Of a DNA stretch of 28,960 nucleotides, positions 14,620 through 23,017 are shown one piece after another. The notes beneath the pieces are model-generated. The model did no database searches. It was not told the DNA's origin and saw nothing but the letters and a program-made list of their open reading frames with translations. The stretch is taken from NCBI GenBank assembly GCA_040751775.1, contig JBFMGD010000033.1:1-28960 (forward strand), in the 5' to 3' direction. The position numbers and the translations under genes were made by a program. Origin of the DNA: JBFMGD01 sp040751775 (GTDB lineage Bacteria; Bacillota; Dethiobacteria; DTU022). Position 1 is the first letter of the stretch, and each line of letters opens with the position of its first letter.

Positions 14620-15888
14620 CTACAGCGCCGGGTGAAGGGTGAAGTTGCCCGCGGCGAGGAGCGCTTCTTGTTCGAGGCGGAGGTTCAGTTCGAGCATGAG
14701 GCCGATCAGGTCGTGGAAAGCGGCGTAGCGGGGGGAGTGCCGCAGCTTGAGCAGCCTGGCGCGGTATGACGGGCCGAAGCTTTCGGCCATGCCGCGGTAG
14801 GCGAGCAGGGTTTCGCGGTCCATGTAGAGGGGCTGCAAGGCGGGCAAGGCCTGCTCTTTTAAGAGCTGGTGGATGCGGATGCCGCCCCAGTCGATATCGC
14901 CCCAGTGGAGAAAATCAACCGGCAGGGCGTTTTCGCGGCAAAAATCATGCAGGGCGGCGAGGAAGCGGCGTTTCTGCGGGCCAGGGAAACCGCCCAGGTA
15001 GATCAGCAGCAGGTTTTCGGGCAAGCCCCGGCGCACCAGGTAGTGGTAATTGGTCTTGTTTTCCACCAGCAGCACCTGTGATGCTTTGAGGCCGGCGATC
15101 TGCAGTGCGCCGCCCGCCTGGGTATCGATCACGGTGCCGAATGCAAGGGGGGCCAGGTCGACCGTGCGGCCCTTGATCGCCGCTGACAGGGGCCCGGCCA
15201 GCAGCAGCTCCTCGGTGGTTTTGACGATGCCCAGCTCGTTTAAGACATCCTCGCCGGAGAGCTCCAAATCCTTAAAGCAACAGCTCCGCGCGGCGGCTAC
15301 CAGGCCGCTTTTCACCTTGTGGTTAAAAAGCTTGCTGCCGCCGAGGTACTTGATGCTGAAAACCCGCTCCAGCATCTCGGCTTCGCCCTTGTGCTCCAGG
15401 CCGCGCAGCGCCGCCAATAGCAGCCCGATCTCCTCCTTTTCCGGGGGCAGGCAAGCCGGTAGGGATGCCGTTTCCGCGATGGCGGCGCAGCAGTTTGCCA
15501 GGAACGCGGCGATCCAGGGGGTGTGCAGGCCCTGCCCGGCTTCCTCGAGCATGGCGCTGATTTCATTCAGCTCGGCGTGCCTGGAAACGCGCCCGATCAG
15601 GGCGTAGGCCTCGCCGGTCTTCTCCAGATTCAGACAGGCTTTTTTAAGCAAATTGTTTTTCTCGCCGGGAACCCACTCCACGCAGAGGAGGCTGCGCTTC
15701 TCCAGATCGCGCACCGCCTGGTGCAGCGCCTCTTTAAACCCGGGGCGCTCCCCGGTGAGATAGTCGGGCAGGGTTTGCTGGTTGAAATGAAAGCAGATAC
15801 GCCGGTTTACGCGGGCCGTACCGTGGAAATGGGCGCTGCGCTCGAATTTGTCGAGGAGATCGTTTAAAATCAGGCCGGTGAAGTCCAC
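14620..15888 (-). CDS. jetD: Wadjet protein JetD (TOPRIM-type nuclease)
   Basis: A 422-residue protein. The C-terminal half carries the topoisomerase VI/Spo11-like TOPRIM domain of JetD: LLVENKTNY with Glu276, then LHWGDIDWGGIRI with Asp331 and Asp333, the metal ligands needed for DNA cutting. The N-terminal part (to about 200) is helical and probably contains the winged-helix, DNA-contacting region. In characterised Wadjet systems JetD is the endonuclease that cuts circular plasmid DNA once JetABC has extruded it into loops. The GTG start at 15888 lies 3 bases after the jetC stop, so it is the last gene of the operon. All three catalytic acidic residues are present, so it should be active. 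Confidence 0.93.
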   Translation of the reverse strand: MDFTGLILNDLLDKFERSAHFHGTARVNRRICFHFNQQTLPDYLTGERPGFKEALHQAVRDLEKRSLLCVEWVPGEKNNLLKKACLNLEKTGEAYALIGRVSRHAELNEISAMLEEAGQGLHTPWIAAFLANCCAAIAETASLPACLPPEKEEIGLLLAALRGLEHKGEAEMLERVFSIKYLGGSKLFNHKVKSGLVAAARSCCFKDLELSGEDVLNELGIVKTTEELLLAGPLSAAIKGRTVDLAPLAFGTVIDTQAGGALQIAGLKASQVLLVENKTNYHYLVRRGLPENLLLIYLGGFPGPQKRRFLAALHDFCRENALPVDFLHWGDIDWGGIRIHQLLKEQALPALQPLYMDRETLLAYRGMAESFGPSYRARLLKLRHSPRYAAFHDLIGLMLELNLRLEQEALLAAGNFTLHPAL

Positions 15889-15891
15889 GGC

Positions 15892-18800
15892 TTAGACCCC
15901 CATCACTTCGAGTTCGCGGGGGTCGAAAGCCCTGACGATGGTCTCGCGCTTGACCCGGGTCACGCAGAGGTTGCGGTCGACGTAGGGGGCGATATCGCCG
16001 ATCTTTTCCGTAGGCGCCGAAAGGATCACCTGCAGCCCCATCTCGCGGATCAGCTTGATGCTCTCCTGGATGCGCTGGTGGTCCATCTTGCTGTAGGCCT
16101 CGTCGAAGACGATCAGGCGCAAGGTGTTTGCGTCGTCGTAGTTGACCCGGTAGAGCTGCAGGAAAGAGGCGAGTACGGAAATATAGAAAGGGGTTTGCGT
16201 TTCTCCGCCTGATTTCTTGGCCAGCACCCTGGAGAGGCGCGATTCCCGGCCCTCGTCGTCGATATTGACCAGGTCGAAATCGAGGTAGGTGCGGTAGTCG
16301 GTAAACTGCTCCAGGTTTTTCTGCAGCTGCTGCCGCTGGTCGGCGGTGAGGATTCCCTCCCCGGTATCGACAATCTGGCGAAAAAGTTCTTCCACGGTGT
16401 CGCGGTGCTTGTCCTGGAAGGCTTGGGAAAAGAGGTTGTAGCCCTCTATGAGCAGGTCGTCGGTAATCATGTCGTAGAAGCGGCGGTAGTGCAGGTTCGG
16501 GCTGACGGTGAACTTGTACTTGTCCCTGCCAAAGAGGGTGTCCTTGATCGCCTTGTTCAGCTCTTTGATCTGCTCTTCCACGTTTTCGATGTTGGCCTTG
16601 AGCTTGCTGATGAAGTCTTCCTGGAACTGGACCTGAGCCCGTTCCTTCGCTTCCTTGATCTTGGCGCGGTATTCCAGCAGCAGCGTGTCTTTCAGGCGAG
16701 TGAGCTCCGCGTCGAAAGCGCTGTTGGCCTCGAGCGTTGCGTTGAAGGAGCCTTTGAAGTCGCGGTTGTAGGCGGTGCGCAGTTCGATCAGGCGGCTCCA
16801 ACGGTCGTTTTTAATCGTTTCGGTCCGCTTGAGCACCGGGTTGAAGGCGGCAATGATGTGATCGGCCGATTTGCGGCGTTCCAGCTCCTGCGCGAAGCGC
16901 GGCTCACCGCTTCCTTCCCGCCACTGCTCCGGGTAGCGTTCGGTAAGGCGCTGCCGGCTGAGCTGCAGCTCTTTTTCCAGAACGGGAATTGATTCATGTT
17001 TGTTTTCTTGCCGCTCACCGGTGATGCCCTGCTCTTTGATGCTTTGATTGAGCTGCTCCCGGACGATTTTAATTTCATTTTGGCAGGCGGTTAGCTCCCG
17101 GTCCAGCTGTTCAAGGTAGGTGAGGTCCAGGGCGCCCAGCCCGGCAATGACCTGCCTTAAGTTTTCTTCCACCTTACTTTTGGGCGCCACCTTTTCTTTT
17201 AAGCCGAGCAGGGCGGTAATATCGTTGTCGGTCAGCGGGTCCATGCCGGTCAGCTTCTCCAGTGCTGTTACCCGGGGGATGAGGCTTGCCAGCAGGCGCT
17301 GTTTTTCCGACAGCTCTTCTACCTTGCGGCGGATCTGGGCTTCGATCGCCTGGCGGCCGATATAGGGGTTGCGCCAGCGCTCGGGGTTAAGCTGTCGGGC
17401 GACAAAGCGGTGGTAGAGCATGCCGGTGGGGGTGATGGCGGTGCGGTGCCGGCGCAGCTCCGCCGGCGTTTCACACTTGATCACCGCGCCGAGCAGGTAG
17501 TCGGCGTAGGCCCGGGCCGCGGGGTTGTCGGTCTCCACCGCTTCGGCCAGGCTGTTGGGCAGGGCTTGCGGGTTGGCCGCCTGCACCTTTTCGATGTCCA
17601 CGAGGCCGATATCGAAAAACTTGCGTTCATTTTTCAGCCGGTCGTAGATCTGCAGCGCTTCGAGGAAGTAGCGCGGCTCCACCAGCAGGTAGAATTTTTG
17701 CGTGTGCAGGTAGCCCTCGATGGCGTCTTGCCAGCGCGGGTCCTTGATCTCGAGCAGTTCGGCGAAGATTACGACCTTGATCGCTGTGCCGTACTTGGCG
17801 CCCAGCTCGCCGGCGATGGTCTCGCGCAGCTCGCGCAGCGGGGCTTCGTAAGGCCTGACCCCTTTCTTTAGCCCTGCGATCTCCTGCTCCAGGGTCCCGG
17901 CGGCGGCGGCGCAGTCTTCACGCAGGCGGCTTAAGGCCGCGCAGGCCCGGTTGAGGCTGTTCAGGTAGCCCTGCAGGAGCGTTTTCAGCTGCTGCAGCGG
18001 GTCGTATTGCAAAAGATCGCGGGCGTCCTCCCGGGCCGCCGCGTCGAGCAGGCGCAATTTTTCGAGGAGCGGCCCCCCGGGCTGGATCTCCGCCGCTGCC
18101 AGGCCGGCCAGGTTTTCCTCGCACCAGGTCACCGTCTCGCGCCAGCGCAGGTAATGATCTTTTAAAATCTGGGCCAGGCGGGCTTCGCCGTTTATAATCT
18201 CTTCCAGCTCGCGGGTCAACTGGTTCTTTTTATCGCTCAGCTCCTGCTGCTTGCGGTAGATATCCGATTGGGCTTTCTCCTGCAGCAAGCGGTCTTTTTC
18301 TTGATTGAGCTGCTGCAGCCGCGTTTCGCGCTGTCCAATCTGCTCCTTTAATTGCAGCAGCTTCGCTGCGAGGCCTTCCAGCTCCCGGTGCAGCTCCGCC
18401 AGGTCGAGGCGGTTCTTCTCCACGGCAGCCCGGTCCAGGAGGAAGCTCTGGATGAGCAGGCGCTCCGCTTCTTCCTGGAAAGCGAGGTGCTGCTTGCCGA
18501 TCTCCTCCAAAGCCCCTATTTTCTTCTCCACTCCGCCCAGCTCTTCTTCCAGCTGCTTGTACTGGCGGATATTTTCCTGCATGTGGGTAATCTCGACTAT
18601 GTTTTGCACGTCGCAGACGAATTCGGTGATAAAGCCCTTGATATCCATGATCGGCGAAAAGGGGACCGCCTTGCGGAAGAGGCGGAAAAACTTTTCGTTC
18701 AAGTGCCCGAGCACGCCGGCCATGACCTCGCGGTAATCGCGGTTGGTATCGAAAAACTGGAACTGCTTCGGATAGTGGTTGTGCAAATAGGCTTTCAGCT

Positions 18801-19251
18801 CTTTGATGTTTAAGTAGGCCCGGTCCGGGCAGAAGCGGTGCGCCGGGAGGGCCGCCTTGAGGTAGAAAAACTGGTGCTTGTTATCGCCGTCGGCGTAGGT
18901 ATCGAAAACCGCGCCCAGGCAAAAGGTGCGCTGCTCGACGGTGTCATGAAACTCCAGTACGATGTAGCTGGTGAAATCTTTATCGCTGCGCAGGTAGATG
19001 ATATTGGTCTCTTCGTCCTCGGCCACCTCGCCGCGCAGGTAACCTTTAAGCGTGCGCGTGGAGCGGTCGTTGGCCGCCTTGTTGAAAAAGTAGCCTGAGC
19101 TGTCGCCCAGCATCAGGATCTGCAGGGCGTCGATGATCGTGGATTTGCCCGAGCCGTTTTTGCCGGTGAGAAAGTTGATCTGCTTGAAGTCGAGCAGTTC
19201 ACTGCGGATATAGTGCCAGTTAACCAGAAGCATCTTCTGAAGCAGCTTCAT
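15892..19251 (-). CDS. jetC: Wadjet protein JetC (SMC/MukB-like ATPase)
   Basis: An 1119-residue SMC-like ATPase. Walker A is GKNGSGKS at residues 30-37. A long coiled-coil region is interrupted near the middle by a hinge-like block (around KVVIFAELLEIKDPRWQDAI). The C-terminal head has a signature in SGGETQTP (about 1014-1021), Walker B LRLIVFDEAYSKMD (from about 1044) and the final LSAPTEKIGDIAPYV. This is the loop-extruding motor of Wadjet, acting as a dimer with JetA and JetB. The ATG at 19251 was chosen because GAGGAGG lies 9 bases before it. The ATG at 19260 abuts that site directly. The gene overlaps jetB by 32 bases, and the ribosome site is embedded in the acidic tail of JetB. Confidence 0.94.
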   Translation of the reverse strand: MKLLQKMLLVNWHYIRSELLDFKQINFLTGKNGSGKSTIIDALQILMLGDSSGYFFNKAANDRSTRTLKGYLRGEVAEDEETNIIYLRSDKDFTSYIVLEFHDTVEQRTFCLGAVFDTYADGDNKHQFFYLKAALPAHRFCPDRAYLNIKELKAYLHNHYPKQFQFFDTNRDYREVMAGVLGHLNEKFFRLFRKAVPFSPIMDIKGFITEFVCDVQNIVEITHMQENIRQYKQLEEELGGVEKKIGALEEIGKQHLAFQEEAERLLIQSFLLDRAAVEKNRLDLAELHRELEGLAAKLLQLKEQIGQRETRLQQLNQEKDRLLQEKAQSDIYRKQQELSDKKNQLTRELEEIINGEARLAQILKDHYLRWRETVTWCEENLAGLAAAEIQPGGPLLEKLRLLDAAAREDARDLLQYDPLQQLKTLLQGYLNSLNRACAALSRLREDCAAAAGTLEQEIAGLKKGVRPYEAPLRELRETIAGELGAKYGTAIKVVIFAELLEIKDPRWQDAIEGYLHTQKFYLLVEPRYFLEALQIYDRLKNERKFFDIGLVDIEKVQAANPQALPNSLAEAVETDNPAARAYADYLLGAVIKCETPAELRRHRTAITPTGMLYHRFVARQLNPERWRNPYIGRQAIEAQIRRKVEELSEKQRLLASLIPRVTALEKLTGMDPLTDNDITALLGLKEKVAPKSKVEENLRQVIAGLGALDLTYLEQLDRELTACQNEIKIVREQLNQSIKEQGITGERQENKHESIPVLEKELQLSRQRLTERYPEQWREGSGEPRFAQELERRKSADHIIAAFNPVLKRTETIKNDRWSRLIELRTAYNRDFKGSFNATLEANSAFDAELTRLKDTLLLEYRAKIKEAKERAQVQFQEDFISKLKANIENVEEQIKELNKAIKDTLFGRDKYKFTVSPNLHYRRFYDMITDDLLIEGYNLFSQAFQDKHRDTVEELFRQIVDTGEGILTADQRQQLQKNLEQFTDYRTYLDFDLVNIDDEGRESRLSRVLAKKSGGETQTPFYISVLASFLQLYRVNYDDANTLRLIVFDEAYSKMDHQRIQESIKLIREMGLQVILSAPTEKIGDIAPYVDRNLCVTRVKRETIVRAFDPRELEVMGV

Positions 19252-19888
19252 CTTCTTCATCCTCCTCTTCCCCGGCCGCGGCACTAGCGGTTTCCGCCCT
19301 GGCGATCAGTTCGTACAGGCTGTTGATCTTGTCATTGGTAACCAGAAAGATAATCGAAGGGAAAATTACGAGGCGGGTTTCCGGCCCCGTCCAGGCTCCG
19401 TCCAGCCTGTCGATGATGTTAATGCTTTTCAAGAAGGAAAGGCTGTCCCTTAAGGCCTTGTCGGATGGTTTCTTCTCCAGCAGCCCTAAGTGAAACATCT
19501 TCTCCACCACCGCGCCGACGGTTGTAAGCGCCTCTTTGCGCGCGGAAAGGTTTTCCATCTGCTCTTCAAAAATTAGGCGCAGCACGTAGAGAAAGTAAGT
19601 CGTATTTTTATCGATACGCCTGCGGTTGTAGCCGAAGCGGTTGTAGAGGGCGGCCACACCATGCCGGGCATCCAGCTGGAGTTCCCAGCCGGAGACGCGC
19701 AAATATTCCCGGAAGAGGGAAAGGTGCCGCTCCAGGAAGCGGTAATCCCGGTTGATGGTTAAGTTGCCGCCGGTCTTGTGGTCAAGTTCGTCCCGCAGGA
19801 GGAACGTCTTTTGCAGCAGCAGGTTGACCACCCGGGTGAATTGTTCTTGCTCTTTATCCCCAAGCGCGCTCCATTCAGCTTCCCACAT
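19220..19888 (-). CDS. jetB: Wadjet protein JetB (DUF4194-like kleisin-associated subunit)
   Basis: A 222-residue protein of the DUF4194 type, MukE-like in role. It has winged-helix segments, with FTRVVNLLLQKTFLLRDEL near the start and YRFLERHLSLFREYLRVSGW following. In Wadjet it links the JetA kleisin to the JetC heads. The protein ends in a very acidic tail, GEEEDEEDEAASEDASG, whose GA-rich codons double as the ribosome site and start of jetC. The start at 19888 (MWEAEWS) fits the family better than the upstream ATG and overlaps the end of jetA by 14 bases. Confidence 0.88.
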   Translation of the reverse strand: MWEAEWSALGDKEQEQFTRVVNLLLQKTFLLRDELDHKTGGNLTINRDYRFLERHLSLFREYLRVSGWELQLDARHGVAALYNRFGYNRRRIDKNTTYFLYVLRLIFEEQMENLSARKEALTTVGAVVEKMFHLGLLEKKPSDKALRDSLSFLKSINIIDRLDGAWTGPETRLVIFPSIIFLVTNDKINSLYELIARAETASAAAGEEEDEEDEAASEDASG

Positions 19889-21299
19889 GGGCGGCAACCC
19901 TCGCTTCCCGGGCAATGATCAGTTCAGGCAGGCGGAAACCGTTTACATAGAGATAGCCGTCTTTGAACGCAACGCGGTACGGCAGGTGCGGCTCGTCTTT
20001 TTTCACCACCGCCAGGAGCAGCTTGACGAAATCTTCGCTGCCGGCCAGTTCAAGCTCCGCGGTGGTGAGGCTTGTTTTATCTTTAAGCAGCGCCAGGATG
20101 TAATCGATCACTTTCTGGTGGGAGTAAATCTGCTGCAGTCTCTTTTTGAATTCCACCAGTTCAGCGGCAATTTCAGCCTCGGTGGCGCCCGGCCACTGTT
20201 CGGCCGCGGATGGCTGGTGTTCTTTCTTATACTGCGGTTCCGTGTAGAGGGAGCCCTCTTCGACAAAGCCGCCCGTATAGAGGGGCAGGCCCTCCGCCGC
20301 CGCGCCGGCTGAAAGCAAACCGTCCCGGCCGCGCCCGGGCAGCGCTTTCAGGACCTCGACCAGCTTGCCGCGGATATCCCGGTCCGTGTTCAGGTAATAC
20401 TGCATCCTTTCCACGGAGGCCCTGGTATAGGCGGCGTTTTTGCGGTCGATCTGGGAGAGCATCCCGTCCAAGCGGTCGTAGATATCCATAATTTCGCCGA
20501 TCATGGCGATAACTTGCGGGCGGGCTTCCGCCGGGTCTGGGTGCTCGCCCCGGCGTACCGCAATTTGCGCTATCTCCTTGAGCAGCGCCGGGTCGCGCAG
20601 CCACGACCGCAGGATACCGACGATGCGCTGCTTGAAGCGCGGCACGCTGTCAAAGGTTTTCAAGGGGTGGTAGATCTTGTCCGAGATCAGCAGCCTGAAC
20701 TGGTCGAAGTGCTCCGCCAGGATGGTTTTGATTTTGACCTGTTTTTGCAGCCGCTGGTGGTAGAGACGGATGTTGTCCAGCAGTTCGCGCAGGCTGGTCC
20801 ACAGCTGCGCGGTAGCCTGGTGGGCATGCTTTAAGGCGTCATAGATATATTCGTCGCGATCCTGGTCGGCTGTTTTCAGGCTCGAAAAGGTCGAGTAGAC
20901 GAACCCGTTATACTCGACCGTCTTGCCGTGCAGGAGGTCATAAAAAAGGTTGAGCAGCTTGCTCGCGTAGCCCGGGATGACAAAGCACTCTTCGAATGAG
21001 GCGATGTCGGGCTCCGGCTCCAGCCAGCCTGTTTCCTGGAAGCGGCGCAGCAGGTAATGGGCCCGCCCGGAGAGGTTGATTTCGTCACCCTGGTCAAACG
21101 GGTTATCGGCCTCGTACTGCAGCTCGAGCATGCGGTTCTCCATGTTCGCCACCAGCCGCGAGACCATCTCCTGTTTTTTCAGCCTGGTCTCCTGGCGGTA
21201 CTGCCGGTGCAGCACCAGCAGCGCTTCCACGTAAATCTCCCGGTTCGGCGAGGCAAAGAGGGTGAAAAAATTGTGGGGGAAGACTTCGAAAAAGTGCAC
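19875..21299 (-). CDS. jetA: Wadjet protein JetA (DUF5716-type kleisin)
   Basis: A 474-residue protein starting with GTG (MHFFEVFPHNFFTLFASPNR) after a GAGGAG site 8 bases upstream. The N-terminal block FFTLFASPNREIYVEALLVL and the following helical domains match the JetA/DUF5716 family, the MukF-like kleisin that bridges the two JetC heads. Order and overlaps (jetA-jetB-jetC-jetD) are those of complete Wadjet operons. The JetA type (DUF5716 rather than DUF3375) suggests the type III subclass, which is inference. An AT-rich leader (21300-21360) with several TATATT-like boxes probably holds the promoter, but no clear -35 is seen. Confidence 0.88.
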   Translation of the reverse strand: MHFFEVFPHNFFTLFASPNREIYVEALLVLHRQYRQETRLKKQEMVSRLVANMENRMLELQYEADNPFDQGDEINLSGRAHYLLRRFQETGWLEPEPDIASFEECFVIPGYASKLLNLFYDLLHGKTVEYNGFVYSTFSSLKTADQDRDEYIYDALKHAHQATAQLWTSLRELLDNIRLYHQRLQKQVKIKTILAEHFDQFRLLISDKIYHPLKTFDSVPRFKQRIVGILRSWLRDPALLKEIAQIAVRRGEHPDPAEARPQVIAMIGEIMDIYDRLDGMLSQIDRKNAAYTRASVERMQYYLNTDRDIRGKLVEVLKALPGRGRDGLLSAGAAAEGLPLYTGGFVEEGSLYTEPQYKKEHQPSAAEQWPGATEAEIAAELVEFKKRLQQIYSHQKVIDYILALLKDKTSLTTAELELAGSEDFVKLLLAVVKKDEPHLPYRVAFKDGYLYVNGFRLPELIIAREARVAAHVGS

Positions 21300-21428
21300 G
21301 CGGCAAGCTCCTCTAAGGCTTCTAACATATTTGCTAATATATTTGATTAATGCGCCGCGAATTCCTTTTAATAGGCCAAAATCTTCTCCAGGAAGAGCTG
21401 CCTTTATGGCGAGGGATGATCTGTCGCA

Positions 21429-21485
21429 CTAAAATGGAAGGAAGCAAAAGAACCGTCCCCATGCTTCCCCATGCTTCCGTTTTAG
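21429..21485. repeat. REP-like long hairpin
   Basis: CTAAAATGGAAG (21429-21440) pairs with CTTCCGTTTTAG (21474-21485), 12 bases with one G-T pair. Inside, GGAAGCA (21440-21446) also pairs with TGCTTCC (21462-21468). The core GAACCGTCCCCATGCTTCC with a repeated ATGCTTCC resembles the palindromes mobilised by REP-associated transposases. Apart from this, 21300-21707 holds no convincing gene. Confidence 0.55.
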
Positions 21486-21631
21486 CAGATATACTTGCTG
21501 TTCGAGCCCAGCTCAAACGTGTAGGGTTAACCGCCCGGCCCGCCTTTCGGGCGATCACCTGCCAGATCTATTCCCGGTTCACGAATATCCGGAGGTAGTC
21601 TACTTAGCTTTTAATTCTTGTTACCTTCATT

Positions 21632-21673
21632 TTTAGTGCAGCCCCTTTAATTCGATTAAGGGGCTGCACTAAA
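21632..21673. repeat. Near-perfect 42-base hairpin downstream of the catabolic operon
   Basis: TTTAGTGCAGCCCCTT (21632-21647) is perfectly complementary to AAGGGGCTGCACTAAA (21658-21673). After one bulged T the stem continues AAT/ATT to a TCG loop. It lies 35 bases beyond the stop of the MoaD-like gene and could terminate that operon. It has no T-run on either strand, so a MITE-like or IS-end element is an alternative. Confidence 0.7.
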
Positions 21674-21707
21674 GTATGTGTGTAATAAATATCGTAATAC
21701 TTTATAT

Positions 21708-21941
21708 TTAACCACCACAAATCAACGGTAAAAATTGAACCCGGTCCCTATCATGCAAATAAGTATCAAGAGAAGCCGGTTTGCCGTTTAGAACAATATT
21801 CTGCGGCAAATCTACAGGCACTTCCAACAGTTCTAGAATGTTTTGGATCGTACAGCCGGCCGAAATGGTGATTACGGCGTGGCTATTTTTCAATTGGATG
21901 TATCGGTTTATCCAACCGACAAATTCAACAGTTACTTCCAT
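21708..21941 (-). CDS. MoaD/ThiS-like ubiquitin-fold protein ending in Gly-Gly
   Basis: A 77-residue beta-grasp protein. The pattern is NILELLEVPVDLPQNIVLNG and a hydrophobic DRVQFLPLICGG at the end. The C-terminal Gly-Gly is the thiocarboxylate or conjugation site of MoaD, ThiS and related sulfur carriers, so the protein is probably activated by an E1-like enzyme (none is in this window). GGAGGG lies 9 bases before the ATG. It is the last gene of the catabolic operon, 24 bases after the KDG kinase, which is an odd place for a cofactor-synthesis protein. A role in sulfur transfer to a dedicated enzyme is only a guess. Confidence 0.82.
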   Translation of the reverse strand: MEVTVEFVGWINRYIQLKNSHAVITISAGCTIQNILELLEVPVDLPQNIVLNGKPASLDTYLHDRDRVQFLPLICGG

Positions 21942-21965
21942 TCGGATAGGCCCTCCATATGCTGT

Positions 21966-22994
21966 TTACCGCTGAACCCGCCCCGAAGCATTACCTTTTT
22001 TCAGGTCTTCTACTTCATCCAGAGTGACTAGATTAAAATCGCCGGGGAGAGTTTGCTTCAAACAGGAGGATGCTGCAGCAAACTCAACACATTCCTGCAT
22101 ATCCTTTTCTAACAGCAGAGTGTAGATTAAACCGGCTGCAAAAGAATCCCCACCACCAACACGATCAACAATATGAATATCATACTTGCGGGATTGGTAG
22201 AGTTCTTGTCCGTCAAAAAGTATACCGGACCAGCCATTGTCAGAAGCGGAACGGCTTTCTCGCAAAGAGGTCGCCACCAACTTCAATGAAAACCGCTCCA
22301 TGAGTCTTTCCGCTACATTACGGTAACCTGCAGAATCAATTTTTCCACGATTCACATCCGTCCCATGAGGCTTCAATCCAAAAGTATTATATGCATCCTC
22401 TTCATTGCCCACACAAACGTCCACATACGGCATTAAACCGGACATAACACGGTTGGCCACTTCCGGGGACCAAAGGTTTTTTCGAAAATTCAGGTCGCAG
22501 CTTACAGTTACATTATTTCGCCGTGCAGCTTTTAATGCCTCCCCGGTGACGAAGGCAGCCTTTTCACTTAAAGCCGGGGTGATTCCTGTAAAATGAAACC
22601 AATCAGCGCCCCTAAAGATCATATCCCAGTCGAAATCAACGCATTTTGCTTCAGCGATCGCCGAGCGGGCCCGGTCATAAATTACACGGGAAGCCCTTTG
22701 AGAAGCACCATGTTCAATGAAATAAACACCAAGCCTGTCGCCGCCACGAGCAATATAATCTGTTTTAACCCCGTACCGTCTGAGCTGACCTAGTGCTGCA
22801 TCCCCTAGAGAATTTAACGGAAGTTTGGTCACATAGTAGGCATCCATTCCAAAGACAGCTAGGGATACGGCCACATTGGCCTCACCTCCAGCATAAGAAG
22901 CTTCTAAATGTTGAGCCTGGATAATCCGCTGATGACCGGGTGGATTCAGGCGAAGCATGATTTCTCCGAAAGTAACAATTTTTTTTGTCATCAT
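21966..22994 (-). CDS. kdgK: 2-keto-3-deoxygluconate kinase (PfkB family)
   Basis: A 342-residue PfkB sugar kinase. It begins ATGATG and continues TKKIVTFGEIMLRLNPPG. GGEANVAVSLAVFG is the first PfkB motif, and DRVGGGDSFAAGLIY (from residue 277) is the second, with Asp283 as catalytic base. The pattern GEIMLRL and DRVGGGDSF is characteristic of KDG kinases, which phosphorylate 2-keto-3-deoxy sugar acids with ATP. It lies 23 bases after the KDPG aldolase gene, its natural partner. AGGAGG precedes the tandem ATGs by 6 and 9 bases, so either can be used. The product KDPG would be split by the aldolase. Confidence 0.88.
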   Translation of the reverse strand: MMTKKIVTFGEIMLRLNPPGHQRIIQAQHLEASYAGGEANVAVSLAVFGMDAYYVTKLPLNSLGDAALGQLRRYGVKTDYIARGGDRLGVYFIEHGASQRASRVIYDRARSAIAEAKCVDFDWDMIFRGADWFHFTGITPALSEKAAFVTGEALKAARRNNVTVSCDLNFRKNLWSPEVANRVMSGLMPYVDVCVGNEEDAYNTFGLKPHGTDVNRGKIDSAGYRNVAERLMERFSLKLVATSLRESRSASDNGWSGILFDGQELYQSRKYDIHIVDRVGGGDSFAAGLIYTLLLEKDMQECVEFAAASSCLKQTLPGDFNLVTLDEVEDLKKGNASGRVQR

Positions 22995-23017
22995 TAGGAT
23001 CCTCCTTATATATCTTA

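Noticed and set aside
15734..16801. Minus-strand frame of 355 codons inside jetC
   Set aside because: Its composition is Arg/Pro/Gln-rich and repetitive, with no known domain. It overlaps the conserved head domain of JetC.
21350..21598. Plus-strand frame of 82 codons
   Set aside because: Its middle is encoded by the REP-like hairpin, and there is no domain or ribosome site.
21632..21673. Simple intrinsic terminator
   Set aside because: The stem is excellent, but no T-run follows it on either strand, so it is listed as a hairpin repeat with termination only as a possibility.
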